Part shown: one piece after another, positions 10,224 through 22,136 of the stretch
How the letters are laid out: every line of letters starts with the position of its first letter
Numbering within the stretch: the stretch's first letter is position 1
Assembly (NCBI GenBank): GCA_003024785.1
Contig: PUQB01000084.1
Location: forward strand, 307,346-371,345
Reading direction: 5' to 3'
DNA: 64,000 nucleotides
From: Selaginella tamariscina
Taxonomy: Eukaryota > Streptophyta > Lycopodiopsida > Selaginellales > Selaginellaceae
Notes under the pieces: generated by a model
What the model was told of the DNA's origin: nothing
Database searches by the model: none
The model's input: only the letters and a program-made list of their open reading frames with translations
Made by a program: the position numbers and the translations under genes

Positions 10224-12630
10224 GATAGTGCCATTGTTTGAGAAAGAATCCTTGAGAAAAATGGGTTTGTATATATATTTGATTCACAAGAATACCCATT
10301 AATCTAAATTCTGTGAAATTCAAGGTTTTCTTGGTAATTAGGGTTATTTCATGAAGGGACACAGACAATGGAATTCTATCATATATTGGTAAATTAAGCT
10401 GTCCTATAGTTAGGAAAAGTGGCAATTATATAAAAAAGATGAATTGGTTGTAGAATTTTAAAATTCTTTCTTAATTATGTTTTTTTTAAAGTGCTTATGA
10501 TGGTGAGGAGCTCAATTATAAGAATAATGAGTAAGAGAGATTATTTGTGTGATATTTGTACCAAAAGGCAAGTGGTGAGTGCAGCCAAGGGAGGCAATGT
10601 GCACAAAAGTCCATAAGTGAGGTACATGGTCATGTAAGTGTGATAACAGTAGCAGGTGTGTAAGAGTAAAACCATAGATCACTGATGGAGGCAGTGAATG
10701 GTATTCTCAAGTGTAATTCTTCAAAATCCTACCATCAGAAGTGCTGTAGAGAGTATATATAGAGGAAGTCCTTAAGAAGAAAGGAATGAAGAGAAGAGAT
10801 GTTTTCAAAAGTACAAGGAAGGAAATCCTGAGTGCTAAGAAGGTGTCACTGAGTATTAAAAGGAAGGACCAAGATAGTTGTAGTGAGGACATAATAACAA
10901 ATAAGAAGGGGACAATATTAAAGGTAAAATGTTAAGAACATAGGCCATCTTATTGTAGGTAGGAAGGTCTGTAATTTTGAAAAAAAGGCTGCATAGGAAG
11001 GAAATTCTTATTGAGAAGAAAAGAATAAAGAAAATGGAAAAGGACATTTCAGAAAGAAAAGAATGATATAGCAAGAATAGGAAATGGAAGTTTCGAAAAG
11101 GAAAAAACTTTGACTTTGGTGTTGAGTTTTTCTTTTCTATATAACTTTCTCAAGTCATATATATATATATATATATGATTCTTTCTTATTCAATAGCCTT
11201 GCCATCCTTATCCTTGACCTTGAAGATGAGTCTAAGGAATGAGATAAGCATTCATGGGCAATAAGTAAGATTTCCTTTCCTCTGCATGAACAATGTTTCC
11301 ACATGTAGAAAAAAGAAATAACAAAAACATAATCATGGTGGTTTAAATTAACAAATTTTAAACCTTTTAATGATTTTAAATTAGATTATATATATATATA
11401 TATATATATATAATCTTATATTCTTTAATTTTATTAATACCTTTTTAATTTTATTATATATATTTTTATTAAAAATTAGGATTTATTATTTATAAATAGT
11501 AAAAACCATGGTCTAAGCTAAAAAAGTTAATTCATGATTATATTATTTGGTTTCTTAATGGGATTCATCATATAGTTTGTTATATTCTTCCTACATCCAT
11601 TATGATATATATCTCATTCTTTAATTCAATATTGCTTCTTTAATTTCTAATAATGTACTACAATACTTTAAATAATGTTGTTGAACAAATTGACCCATAT
11701 AAATGTCATATATAGTAACAAGCATGCATAATGAGAATAAACTTATTGACATTTATTTCCACATTTATATCAAATAGCTCTTGACATGATCTTAATTTAC
11801 TTTTTTTAGGAAAAATGACATTTCGTGAAAATGACTTTGTGGAGCTGACTCATCATGGTGAAGTGGTAGTGAATGACAACATTGTATCTTTAGATTCTTT
11901 GTAGATATGCCATTGCGTATTGCTGGGACACAACAAAGTTTACATAAAGGTTCTACAAGTCTTTCTCATAACAAACATACTCGACTTCAAACTGCACCAC
12001 AAATGTCTTATCGCTTGGCATTTCCCTAGGTTAAGGGTGCTTGGGTCTCCTCATAGTCAGTTAGAACGTGCAAGCTCGCATGGCATACCTCTTATTCCCT
12101 CATTATGATTCATAAAAGAAGTACATGGTTAGGCACTAAGGTTTACTACTTGGCGAAGATGGTGCATCAGTTGTTAATGGGATTGTACTAGTTGTAGATC
12201 TAAATGAGTCAATTGAAACTAGAAATCTTGGTTCGTTTAAGATTGTTGTTTTGTTAACAATCCATGCATGATCAAGCATTCCAACTTTCAAGTGGAAAAC
12301 TCGTGCGATAGCACATAAATAAAGTTGTATTTAAATCTAGCATTAGAGACCTTCCCCAAAGGTCCTACACTTTAGGATCACATTTCATTCCATCAAAAGG
12401 AAAGAATGTAGGAGATGGTTCAGCATTGAGCAAAAGTAACCCATCCAAGCAAGGAGATGCATGAGATGCCATTTGAAAGGTCTAGTAGATATTCTAGAAT
12501 AAGACATATTGTCAAGGAAAGAATATATTACAATGCTCTTAGGTAAGATATTCAAAAGGATTTATGCACTCTTGGTGGCCTAGCCTTTAATGGTTACATG
12601 GTCTATTATGAAGGGTGGTACACTATTGGT
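10224..12630. other. Intergenic, AT-rich; no gene recognised
   Basis: AT-rich DNA with a purine-rich stretch (about 10690-11110) and short (TA)n runs at about 11157-11177 and 11388-11412. A short readable stretch at 11815-11905 is described under findings. Otherwise no protein-like frame or RNA gene was seen. Confidence 0.6.
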
Positions 12631-13319
12631 TGTCGGGGACTCCACATGCCAGATGTGGGGAGACTTACAAAGCCTTGGTGGTTGCCAAGACACTATTACC
12701 AACATCCAATCCCGGGGTCCGTGCCAATGAGTTGGCCTTTACCTTGGGAGCACTGGACGATGCTGTAATGGCCACTATTCAGGACGCTGCAAGGGCCCGT
12801 GTATAGGTGGGTAAAAGTTCCACTATGCACATTGATGTTGCCCCTTGTTGGTATCACATTGGACTAGGAGCGGGGCAAGAGGAGAGTAATCAAGAGAGAT
12901 GGGGGACATAAGGAATCTAGAGATATACATATATTGCATGTCCTAATATAGTGTGGCCCCAGAGAAGGTGGAGTAAGATACAAAGAAGAAGATTGATTAG
13001 AAGGACCCGACCCATTACCAGCCTTCCTGCTTATATAGTGGGTCGGTCAGTGCTAGACCCTAGTTCTAGGTGGCACTCTTTCACTAGTTTGTTGCCCTAT
13101 AATAGTGTCTTGCTTGTAGCATTTATGTGCCTTCCTCACGCGTGCTATCTTGATCTGAAGTTGGTAGTTGATCTGGACGATCGGATCCATGCCCGGGTTA
13201 AGCACCACCTAACAATTGTCATTGTTGGTCAGTACATGTTATACCCTCCCTGCTTGACCGCTCCATCCCATCGCTCATTCATGCTGGCTTGCGATTTGAT
13301 GGTGGTCAAACCACCATCA
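12631..13319 (-). repeat. LTR-like dispersed repeat, copy 1
   Basis: About 690 bp starting TGTCGGGGACTCC and ending CCACCATCA. It aligns along its length with 53272-53942, through shared blocks such as GGAGAGTAATCAAGAGAGAT and GCTTGACCGCTCCATCCCAT. The TG...CA ends and adjoining retroelement-like sequence suggest a decayed LTR. The internal side is to the right here. Confidence 0.65.
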
Positions 13320-14765
13320 GCCAGATGCCCGAACTTAATCATTGGCTTGTCCTCAAGCCATGTGCTCCTTTATCCTAGGTCATGCCAAAGTGGTTGTGGT
13401 AGGTAGCAGCTTCGCTCTCCACTGTGGCTAACTTTAGCTTCAAGGCGGCAATTGTCACATTCTACAGCTTGATAACCTTTTGTAGCTCTCCTAGAACCCT
13501 ACCTCCTGAGCTTGTTTTACTTGAGCCTCCAGCTCCGAATTTGCTTGCGCAAGCGCTGTAGCTCTTGTTCCCTTAATGCGAGTAGTTGGGCTTGTCGATG
13601 GGTGTGCTCCGCTAACTCTATGATAGTGGTTCAGGGTGGGTCCTGATTTTTGGGTGAGTTGTGCTTCCTCTCTACGCTTGGTTGTAATGCAACACTCGCC
13701 TTCGGCCCTCTGAGTGGGGGTTCCTCTCGGCTGGCCACAAGTGTGGTTTTGGCTATTGTGCATTGAGTGGTGTGCTGATGCAGCCCCTCCCTGATCACCG
13801 CCAACTTTGCTCAGGCTTCTTCAAACTCCCTACTTCTTTGCTCGATCCAAGTCCTGAGTTCGTGAGATTACTGTTCTTTTTCTGCTATGATTTGGCTGCA
13901 AGCGTGCTTGTGCTGGTCTAAAAGCCTTTGGAGGTATCGTACTTACCATGTAACCTACCGAGGTTCGTCACTAGCTTGCTCCAAAGTTCTCCGGTGTACT
14001 TCCTCCTCTTTTCTTCTACCTTAATCAGTAGGGCTCCTTGGAGGAGCAGTTCCTTATATTCTCTGGCATGCTCTCGTGCAGCATGCCGTCATTCTGTAAG
14101 ATTAACTTTATGGTATCGTGTTCCTTTGCCACGGCTAGGAGGTTGAGGTCGTTGTATACCGCCATTGCTTTCTTTAGTTGGTCAAAGGCCTTGAGGTAAG
14201 TCAATGAGGCCCACTAATCGTTGGCATGGAAATGCTAGTAAGTGTCCTTTTACTCTTCCTCGAAATCGCCCTTCGTACTCTCCTAGTCTAGTCCGATGGA
14301 TTGTCTGGGTATCTCTAACAGAAATTCCCATGGTAACATGGGTTCCACTACCATGGGACCGCTCAGGTGGGTTCTGTCGTTTGGCGCCTGGTTGGCTCCT
14401 GCTCAAGAGAAGGGTTGCCTCTCGCTTGCTTCTCTGATGACTCCAGGGGTTCTGGCTATTTTCTTTGGTTGTCATGACTTGTTTTGACCCACTCTTTCTT
14501 TCATGTTTGAAGCTGTTCTGGTATTGCAGTTGTAGTCCGGCCAATTAGGTTGGTAGTCATGATCCCAATATGGCTGGTTGTGGAAAGTCTCCACTCAGAC
14601 CCGGTCCAAACTCCGTAGATCCCGTGGGTTAGTGCCAGAACCAAGTACTTCTTAAGGCAGTTTGCCCAGTTCATTACAACTCCTTCCCATGCCCTACATA
14701 GGCCATTCGCTAACCACCTGGTGATTTGTCTCTTCATTCTTCTCGTGAGCATGAATCCCATCAAT
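13320..14765 (-). mobile_element. Decayed internal region of an LTR element
   Basis: Minus-strand fragments with coiled-coil-like composition, for example ALAQANSELEAQVKQAQEV near 13500-13560 and an Ala/Leu/Glu-rich piece near 14000-14180. Next to the LTR-like repeat, the minus strand reads WLEDKPMIKFG. Many stops are present. No RT or integrase was recognised, so this may be the end of a large or non-autonomous element. Confidence 0.4.
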
Positions 14766-16456
14766 TGTCAGAATTTTAACCCGAAGGGCTAACACGTGGC
14801 AACACGTCGCCGCCAAGTGGCTTCTAGCGTCAATTCCCTATGTGAGCAACGCTAAGTCTTCCAAGATGACTCTAAGAGTTTAACTTAGATGCCTAGTTAA
14901 ACAGAAGACTTAGAGTCCTACCCTAAGCCCCTTATAATGACCATCCCCAGAACCCTAGAGGATATCCCGAATAGACTTTAGGATCTTATCCTAGTAGACC
15001 TAGACAAGCTCATGCCCTAACCCACAAAGCAGATGTGTCTCACACATGCCCCAGTGACAAAGCTAAGGCATTGTCACTTACCCCTTGAGGAATCACCCTC
15101 ATCTGGGAGAACAACCCCTTTAGGGCGACAAGGGGTACCTTGAACCACAACTAACCCTTAAGGGTTCGAGTGGCCAAGTCATACCCTAGACCTAGGGTTA
15201 GTACTTAGTGAAGACATGTAGGTAAACATGAATGTTCTACTTAAGTAAACTCCCTAAGGCTAGGTTTGGATAACCCTAAGTACATAACCTTGCGAGTGTC
15301 TCATGATAGGGCTTTTGCTAATGAGCTTAAGTTGTTCAACCCTTAAATCTTAAGGAGAACACCCCTTAGCCAAGTGTGCCAAAGCACACCCAGTCACGAG
15401 AGCTAACCTCCCTTGAGCGAATGCCTAACATTTAGCCCCTACTGCGAACACAAGCATGTATGTTTACTAGAGTATCCAACCCCTTGGCGACAAACCCATG
15501 ACACGACTTGCCTCGGGCGTTGTATCGTGTGACTTCTAGCCTAGTGTCACATCTCCATGTGACACTACCTTCCACGATGTGGGTTATCATGCCATAACCC
15601 TTTAATTCAAGAGTTGCACCAAGTGCCACAAATGTGGCTCCTAAATGCCAACTCTAGAACCCCTTAGTGAACCCTTAAGAACTGGGTAATGTGAATCCGT
15701 CAAACAAGATCCCACGCCCACGGTTGGATAAGGACACAAATGTGCCTTGCTTGGCCATGAGTGCTACACCTAGTTTGACGTGGAGGAGGAGGTTGGAGAC
15801 AAGCCTCAACCTTTGCCTCTTGGAACATGCATTCCGACAAGGCCTTCTAAGCATGGATTCGTCAACATTAAAGGTAAACTATCCTAAAGGTGGGACATAC
15901 CCCTGTCATCTGAAAGTTAGGGCAGTACAACATAGAGTTGTACCTTAATGACACAAGCTGAAGCTTGCACCAGCAGAAGAGCAACGAACTCAGTCATAAA
16001 TCCAGAAGCATACTTTACCTTATTTATGTGACGGAGCCCCCCCCATCTTTTTCTATATGTGTAAGTGGACTGGCAACCCCTAGCTAAATTAATGAGATGA
16101 ACTTATATTTAACCTAACTCCGACCCCTAAACCCTACCAAGGGGGTGGGGTTTTTTAGGGGCGTGGGTTAGGTCAACCCTAGGGGTGTCCTATTCAACTC
16201 ACGAAACTCATCAGCATTAACCAATCATCTTAATTGGGATATCAAAATTAGGAGTGGGTTTTTTAAAAGGTAAGTTCTAGCTTCGCTTAGAGTTTCCTGC
16301 AAATACTTAATAACACCCGACTGGACCATCACTAGCTACCCAAGTGCACTAAGTATGCCTGTTTCCTACTACATCTAGGGTTTATCAACATAGTACAATA
16401 GGTAATAACAATTAACCTCCAAAGTAAAGAGTTGAGTCATAGTAAAAACTATAACA
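14766..16456. repeat. Long LTR-like dispersed repeat, copy 1
   Basis: Begins TGTCAGAATTTTAACC and ends ATAGTAAAAACTATAACA. The right half (about 15860-16450) aligns with 61320-61893, sharing GGTGGGACATACCCCTGTC, a CCTAACCC-rich block and GTGCACTAAG. It is rich in ACCCTTA/TAAGGGT words. The TG...CA ends suggest a long LTR. No coding frame. Confidence 0.5.
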
Positions 16457-18684
16457 CCAATGCTACAAACTCGGCCACTTCCTCCCATTCCTATATGCCC
16501 CATAATGCCTCGTTTCCTCTAATGGTGGACCTTTATGGCTCCGTCACTGATAATTTTCCTACTGTGAGGCCGTCCTTCAATAGTCGAAATATTGTTGCTA
16601 GCTTGTCGAACATTATGTGGAAGGCTGCACTACCTCCGAAGTGGAACTAGATCCCTCTCCATCCAATCTAGCTAGCTACCATTTCCACAGATTAGATGAA
16701 TTGCTTGGCCCTCTCGGTGAATCCTATATTCTCCACTTATCCCCATGGAAGGTCAAAAAACTCGTCCATGCACATCTGTCTCGTGACTCTTGCCGAACGT
16801 CGAGTCGTTTGATCAACTCCTTGAACCTTAAATACCTAGGTGACATATACAAAGTCACAAGAATACAGATGTATTTACACACATACACACACATATACAC
16901 ATTGTGCATGTGTGTGTGTGACCATTTGACCACAATTGATTCCAGGTCGAGCAAGTATCAGATTTGAGACATGTTTGTGCATGATCAACAACATGAAACC
17001 AGTCTGTATTGAATTTACTATGCACAATTTGCTCACAGGACAATCTCCTTTTGCGCGTGTCCATATTTTATATCATATATCTTATCTTGGACTACCATGT
17101 TACAGGTGCTGTTATGCATGCCTGTGTGTGTAACTGTGTGTGTGTGTGTGTGTGAGTGAGAGAGAGAGAGAATGAATCGTTATGGGTATTTGGTCCTAGT
17201 TGCTAACCCTTGGTTATTCCTTGAAGTTTCAAATTTAAAACTTCATTGTATTTTTAAAATTTTAGTTATAATACTTGTTTAACTATATATATAAATTATA
17301 GAAAATTTGGGATGAAATTTGCTTATAAATTATCATATATATTATAAATATAAAGAAAATATTAATACATATCTCACTAACTGTAGGATAGTGAGCTAAA
17401 TACTACAAATTATAAATTAGCTAGAATGTATTAGTTTTTAAAAAATATATTTTAAATTTAATTTGAAGTGCATGAAGTATTAAATTGATGTTTCATGGTA
17501 TATATGAAAATTCTCTTTAATAAATTATTAAGAATTTTTTTGGGACGATTCCAGCTACAGACCCCCTTTGTATTAGTCATAATTAATTAAAACTTGATTA
17601 ACAGACGAATACTAAAATCCATGGGAATTTAAGAAAATATATATTATTAAATCATGTATAAAGAAAATGCACGATGTATATCAAATAATTAAGTTAATTA
17701 ATTGTGATTAAGGGAGAGTACATATATATTCTCGAAAGTTTGAAAGTCGCATATATACACCGTAAAAGTTTTAAATTTACATATAATTATATTATAATGC
17801 TGAAACGTCACTGTATTTTGATTTTAAAAATTACATAATTAATATAAAATATGAAAAGATTGGAAAGCTAAGGGAAATACATTTAGTATTACATTACAAA
17901 CACAATCAATTAAATATAACAAGAGGGCACACTTATTTAAAATGTAATATAACACTTAAGAGTAACATCTGTATTAAGAGTTTCTAGTTAAGACACGTGT
18001 TATTGTCATGTAGTCTTTGTAATTTATACAATTAGGTCACTTAATCAATGCTTGAGGAAAGAACAACTGAAGTTCCAGGTAAAGATCTCCATCAATTCTA
18101 TGTTCACCTTTAATAATATTACATGCTTGGAGGGTTATTACTTAAAGGAAAATCATATTTTTCTCTAATGTACTACTAATTTTAAGTTTAAAATATAACT
18201 TGATTATATATATATATTGAGAAAGTTTATCTATATGTATAAAAGCATTTTAAGAGGTTGGACTTAGAAATGAAACATCTCTCTCACACACACATACACC
18301 CATGCATTGTACAATAACAGAAGAACACGTTTGTATGTCCTAAATTCTGCATTTGGTTGAGCTAACACCAGCTCCAGACAAAATATCATGTGGGATTAAG
18401 CTTTGAGTAAGTTAATCACCGTTTGATAATGGTTGACATGAAGGAAAACAAGAGGGATTTGAGGGTGAAATGTATGCATTTATTTGTCTTTTGCTTACTT
18501 GAGATTCTTAGAGCATTGTGCTCATAAGCGTCAAGGGTACCAAAACTATGGTTGTTGCTATGCTTTACCTAGCTTGCAACGGTAACGCTTGTGAACATAT
18601 CGTACGGTTTGATCTGACACCAATTGGATGTTAGGAGCCTAAATCCTTAGAGTTTATTACAAACACTGAGCAAAGTGGTTTAAC
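16457..18684. other. Intergenic with microsatellites
   Basis: Includes a CA/TG-rich stretch at about 16875-16920 and a (TG)n-(GA)n run at about 17125-17172. Very AT-rich DNA follows to about 18300. An open frame at 16432-16650 is rich in Ser/Asn and matches nothing I recognise. Confidence 0.6.
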
Positions 18685-19538
18685 GATTTCAAGGATTTGT
18701 ACGAGCGCAAACTCTACCATCAACTCAGTCTCAAGTTAGAGCAGTTTTCCAGCAAGAAGACGTCTTTGTTCAATTCTACTACAACTTTATGTCCCAATCC
18801 ACTCAAGCTATCCCATTTCGTAGTGGTGGTTTCTCATCAATACTCCGAGAAAGGCGCTGCAATCAACTTCCTTAAGAAGAACCGGAAGATGCAAATCGCT
18901 GCACTAAAGCTACAAAAGCGAGAGCAAAAGGAACGCAAGGCACTCATCGAGACCACACTGCAAACTAGGTCATATATGGATATATACTAGTCTAGAGAGG
19001 AGTTTGTAGGGGCTTGCAGAAGCGGGCTCCTTTACTTGGCATACACCTCCTTAGACACTCTCAAGGAAGACGTGAAGCTGGGTCTTGCCATTGACTTACC
19101 ATTAGCAGCTCTTCAAGGGGACGGTATCTACAACTTTGGTGAACTTGTTGCGCCTACAAGAGACAGAGCATGAATTCCTATACCACATGTTGAAAGATAT
19201 CATGCGGACATGAATATCTACTTCAAAAACCAAGCCAAGCTCCAGAACAAGATCACTATCCTTTGCATTATGGAGATCGTTTCTATAACATGACCATTCA
19301 ACTGGCTGTTCTTGCTAATCGAGCAAGGTTACCAGCAGATGAAGTGGAGCTCCTTTTGATGAAGTGCATTTCCTTGCGTTTGATGACCAAGTGGAAGGGA
19401 CAATCACGGTTTTGTGGGTGCAACCTAGGGTTTTGGGATTGAACTAGTTATCGACACTTCATGACCGCCTGGATAATTGGTTGGAGAAGGTGCACACAAC
19501 TGTGCTTTTTGTTGTATCCGAGGCGTTGGACATGTAAA
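18685..19538 (+). pseudogene. RPN9: Intronless broken copy of 26S proteasome subunit RPN9 (PSMD13)
   Basis: RPN9 is a PCI-domain subunit of the proteasome lid. The plus strand reads LYERKLYHQLSLKLEQF, then LKLSHFVVVVSHQYSEKGAA, which match the N-terminal half of RPN9. An in-frame TAG follows at 18988-18990. Beyond it the recognisable order continues in shifted frames: GLLYLAYTSLDTLKED, the LPLAALQGDGIYNFGEL stretch, ITILCIMEIV, and near the end WVQPRVLG and DRLDNWLEKVHT. Spans normally divided by introns are contiguous, several internal segments are missing, and there are at least three frame breaks. This fits a processed retrocopy rather than the working gene. No poly(A) tail was clearly seen. 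Confidence 0.88.
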
Positions 19539-21820
19539 GTTACTTATAATCTCGTTCTTCCCTTACATTTTCTTGAGTAATATCAGTCTAATTATTTAGG
19601 ATTCGGTTCCTAATTACAAATTTCTTAACAATAATAATATTATTTATATGTATCTTTCTATAAATACATATGGTGGTCGTACTCTTTTATTAATTTCTTA
19701 AGAGTTATAATTCTAAGAGAAGATGATTAATTCTTTCCTAAGTTATATGTATATGCACGTTCTTACCTTATGTTAAGGAAACGATACATGACCTTATTAA
19801 AGCAGAATTACTTGCTTGGGTATTTATATAAAAGACCTAGCATTAATTAAAGAGTAACTTTAACAATGTCTAAACTTGACACGATTTCTTTATTATATAT
19901 GAAATACACTTACTATAATACTCACATAGGTGCATGACCGTTTTATAGTCACATGGCCTTATAAATCCATATTTTGACCGAAAATAAGTTCTAAAGTATA
20001 GTAAAACTAAGCTAGGTCTAATTGGCGCGATCAAAACTGTGTGCCACTGTACATTTCCGTACACTTATGTACGACCGGTTTCACCCCGGCACCAATGATG
20101 GCTTCACGTCGTTAACCTTTCCCATAATGTACTGCTTTATATAATTGCATATGTCTTCAGCACCAAGTCAGTCTGGTTTTGTTTATAAAGACATAGATTA
20201 AAACATGCATAATTTGTTTACATAGACATACACAATCAAATATGCATAAACAATGGCATTCAATAATAGAATATTTAACAACCAAAATATGTACTCTTCA
20301 TTGAGATTATAAATTTTCTTTTACACAAAAGAAGAAAATGCATTATTTTAACTTCTACTGTTGTGTAAGAAAACATAATGTTCACCTTGGACTTTAAACA
20401 ATGTGTTACATGTATTTATACATTAGAAACATAATTTAAAAAATAAACTTTTCGCAATCTTTATTATATCTTTGAGAAAAATATAAATCCAAATTTTATT
20501 TAGATTTTAAATTTTTTAATTGAATTAGATTACAAAATAGAATCCAAAATCTAATTGAACTACTTTTTGAAATTATAAAATAAAATTACTTTCCTTTATA
20601 ATTGTTATTTTGTTCAACATTAAATTGATTTTGAAAAGCCCATGAAAAAATTAATACATTTATTATTAAGTTTTATATATTTCTTTTATAGTTGTTATTT
20701 TATTCAGTATCAAATCAACTTTAGAAGAAATTAATATATTTATTATTAAGTTTTTTTTATATTTTCTTTATAAATGTTATTTTATTCAACATCAAATCGA
20801 CTTTGAAAAGTTTATGAAAGGAATTAATATATTTATTATTGAATTTTTTATATTTTCTTTATAATTATTATTTTGTTCAGCATCAAATCAACTTTGAAAA
20901 GCCTATAAAAGAAATAAATACATTCATCATTGAATTTTTTTAATAAATTAAGTAATAAAAACATATCTTTCAAGCCATTTTGTTTCTTTATGAATTGAAT
21001 ATTTTGTACAGTTTAATTATAAACACATATGAATTTCATTAATAAAGAACTATATACAAACATGAAATAAATATAATGTAGAAGACTATATATTAAAATT
21101 AAATCATTAAACACACATGAATTTCATTAATAAAGATTATATATTAAAATTAAATCGTTAAAGTATAAGAATGAGAAAGATCTCGTTATTATTTTGAAAA
21201 TAAAATTAATATATGACAAATCATGCTAGTCAAGGAAAATATATATATAGACGACAATCATAATTATTTAATATTTAAACGATAATTATAATGTCGATAA
21301 TATAAATATGGGTAAATATTTTTGTTTTAGATTGTGTTATTTTAAGTATGAAATCATTAAAACAAGAAGCATCTCATTCTCAACAAGTGCAAAATACAAT
21401 GCCAATGCTATATTGATTCAATTAATTACATTAGTTTAATAACAAAATTAAAACGAGAAGCATATTATTTGAAAATTATAATTGTCTTAAAAGTTTTCTT
21501 GAACAATAAGTATTTATTTCTTTAGCACATTTTTTTCCAGATAAAAAAAAGATTCCTTTGCAATAATAAAATAATGTAACTTTAATATAAGATTCTTCTT
21601 TTAAATTCAATGATAAACATAAAAAAAGAGATAACAAGCCTTTTTAAGCTCTTTAAAAACTGATTTGATAATTTCATTGTTTTGCTCAAATACTACATTG
21701 AAACGACAAATGCCTGAATCATTATTGAGGGAAAAAAAAAAAAAAAAAAACTCCTGAAAAAATAACTTTTACAAACATAAGTTTGTAATTTGTATCTGGT
21801 CCTCTGGGTTACGAGCATTT
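19539..21820. other. AT-rich intergenic region
   Basis: Very AT-rich, with no protein-like frame. It contains a tandem repeat (listed separately) and two near-identical blocks around 21030-21160 (TTAAAATTAAATC with CACATGAATTTCATTAATAA). An A-run near 21731-21749 follows a stop-rich stretch. Confidence 0.65.
20594..20942. repeat. AT-rich tandem repeat, about 3.5-4 units
   Basis: A unit of roughly 85-100 bp starting TTTATAATTGTTATTTTGTTC, through ATCAACTTTGAAAAG and ATATATTTATTATTG, recurs at about 20594, 20690, 20765 and 20856 with substitutions and small indels. No coding content. Confidence 0.75.
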
Positions 21821-21821
21821 G

Positions 21822-22136
21822 TGCTGAATTGACATGGGGCACCACGTCTATGACAACTGGACAACGTAGGCGCGCCACGCAGGTGCCAGCGTGACACCGT
21901 GGATACGAAACAATACTTGCAAATGAACAGTACTTTTGTTGTCGTGTCCTTCTGTATACAGCACGTGCAGATGCCGAACCTGCAGGTTCGGTATTATGGA
22001 TTGTGACATGTCCACTGGCATTGTAAGCAACGGAGTGGAGGGCCCGTTCCAGTCTCATAGCCAAGCAATTTTCTTCCCAACCACAAGTATATAAGAGTGA
22101 TGTGCATACCACAGAGTTTCACCACTTGAAAGTTGA
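21822..22136 (+). promoter_or_regulatory. Promoter-like module, copy A1, with TATA box
   Basis: A conserved segment found three times in the window (also 24587-24905 and 56182-56415). Shared blocks are GGCACCACGT, a GGCGCC-containing CACGCAGGTGCCAGCGTGACA stretch, GTGACATGTCCACTGGCAT, and in two copies GAGGGCCCGTTCCAGTCTC. TATATAAG at 22088-22095 sits 42 bp before the start codon of the Pin2-type gene, giving a very short 5' leader. Confidence 0.65.
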
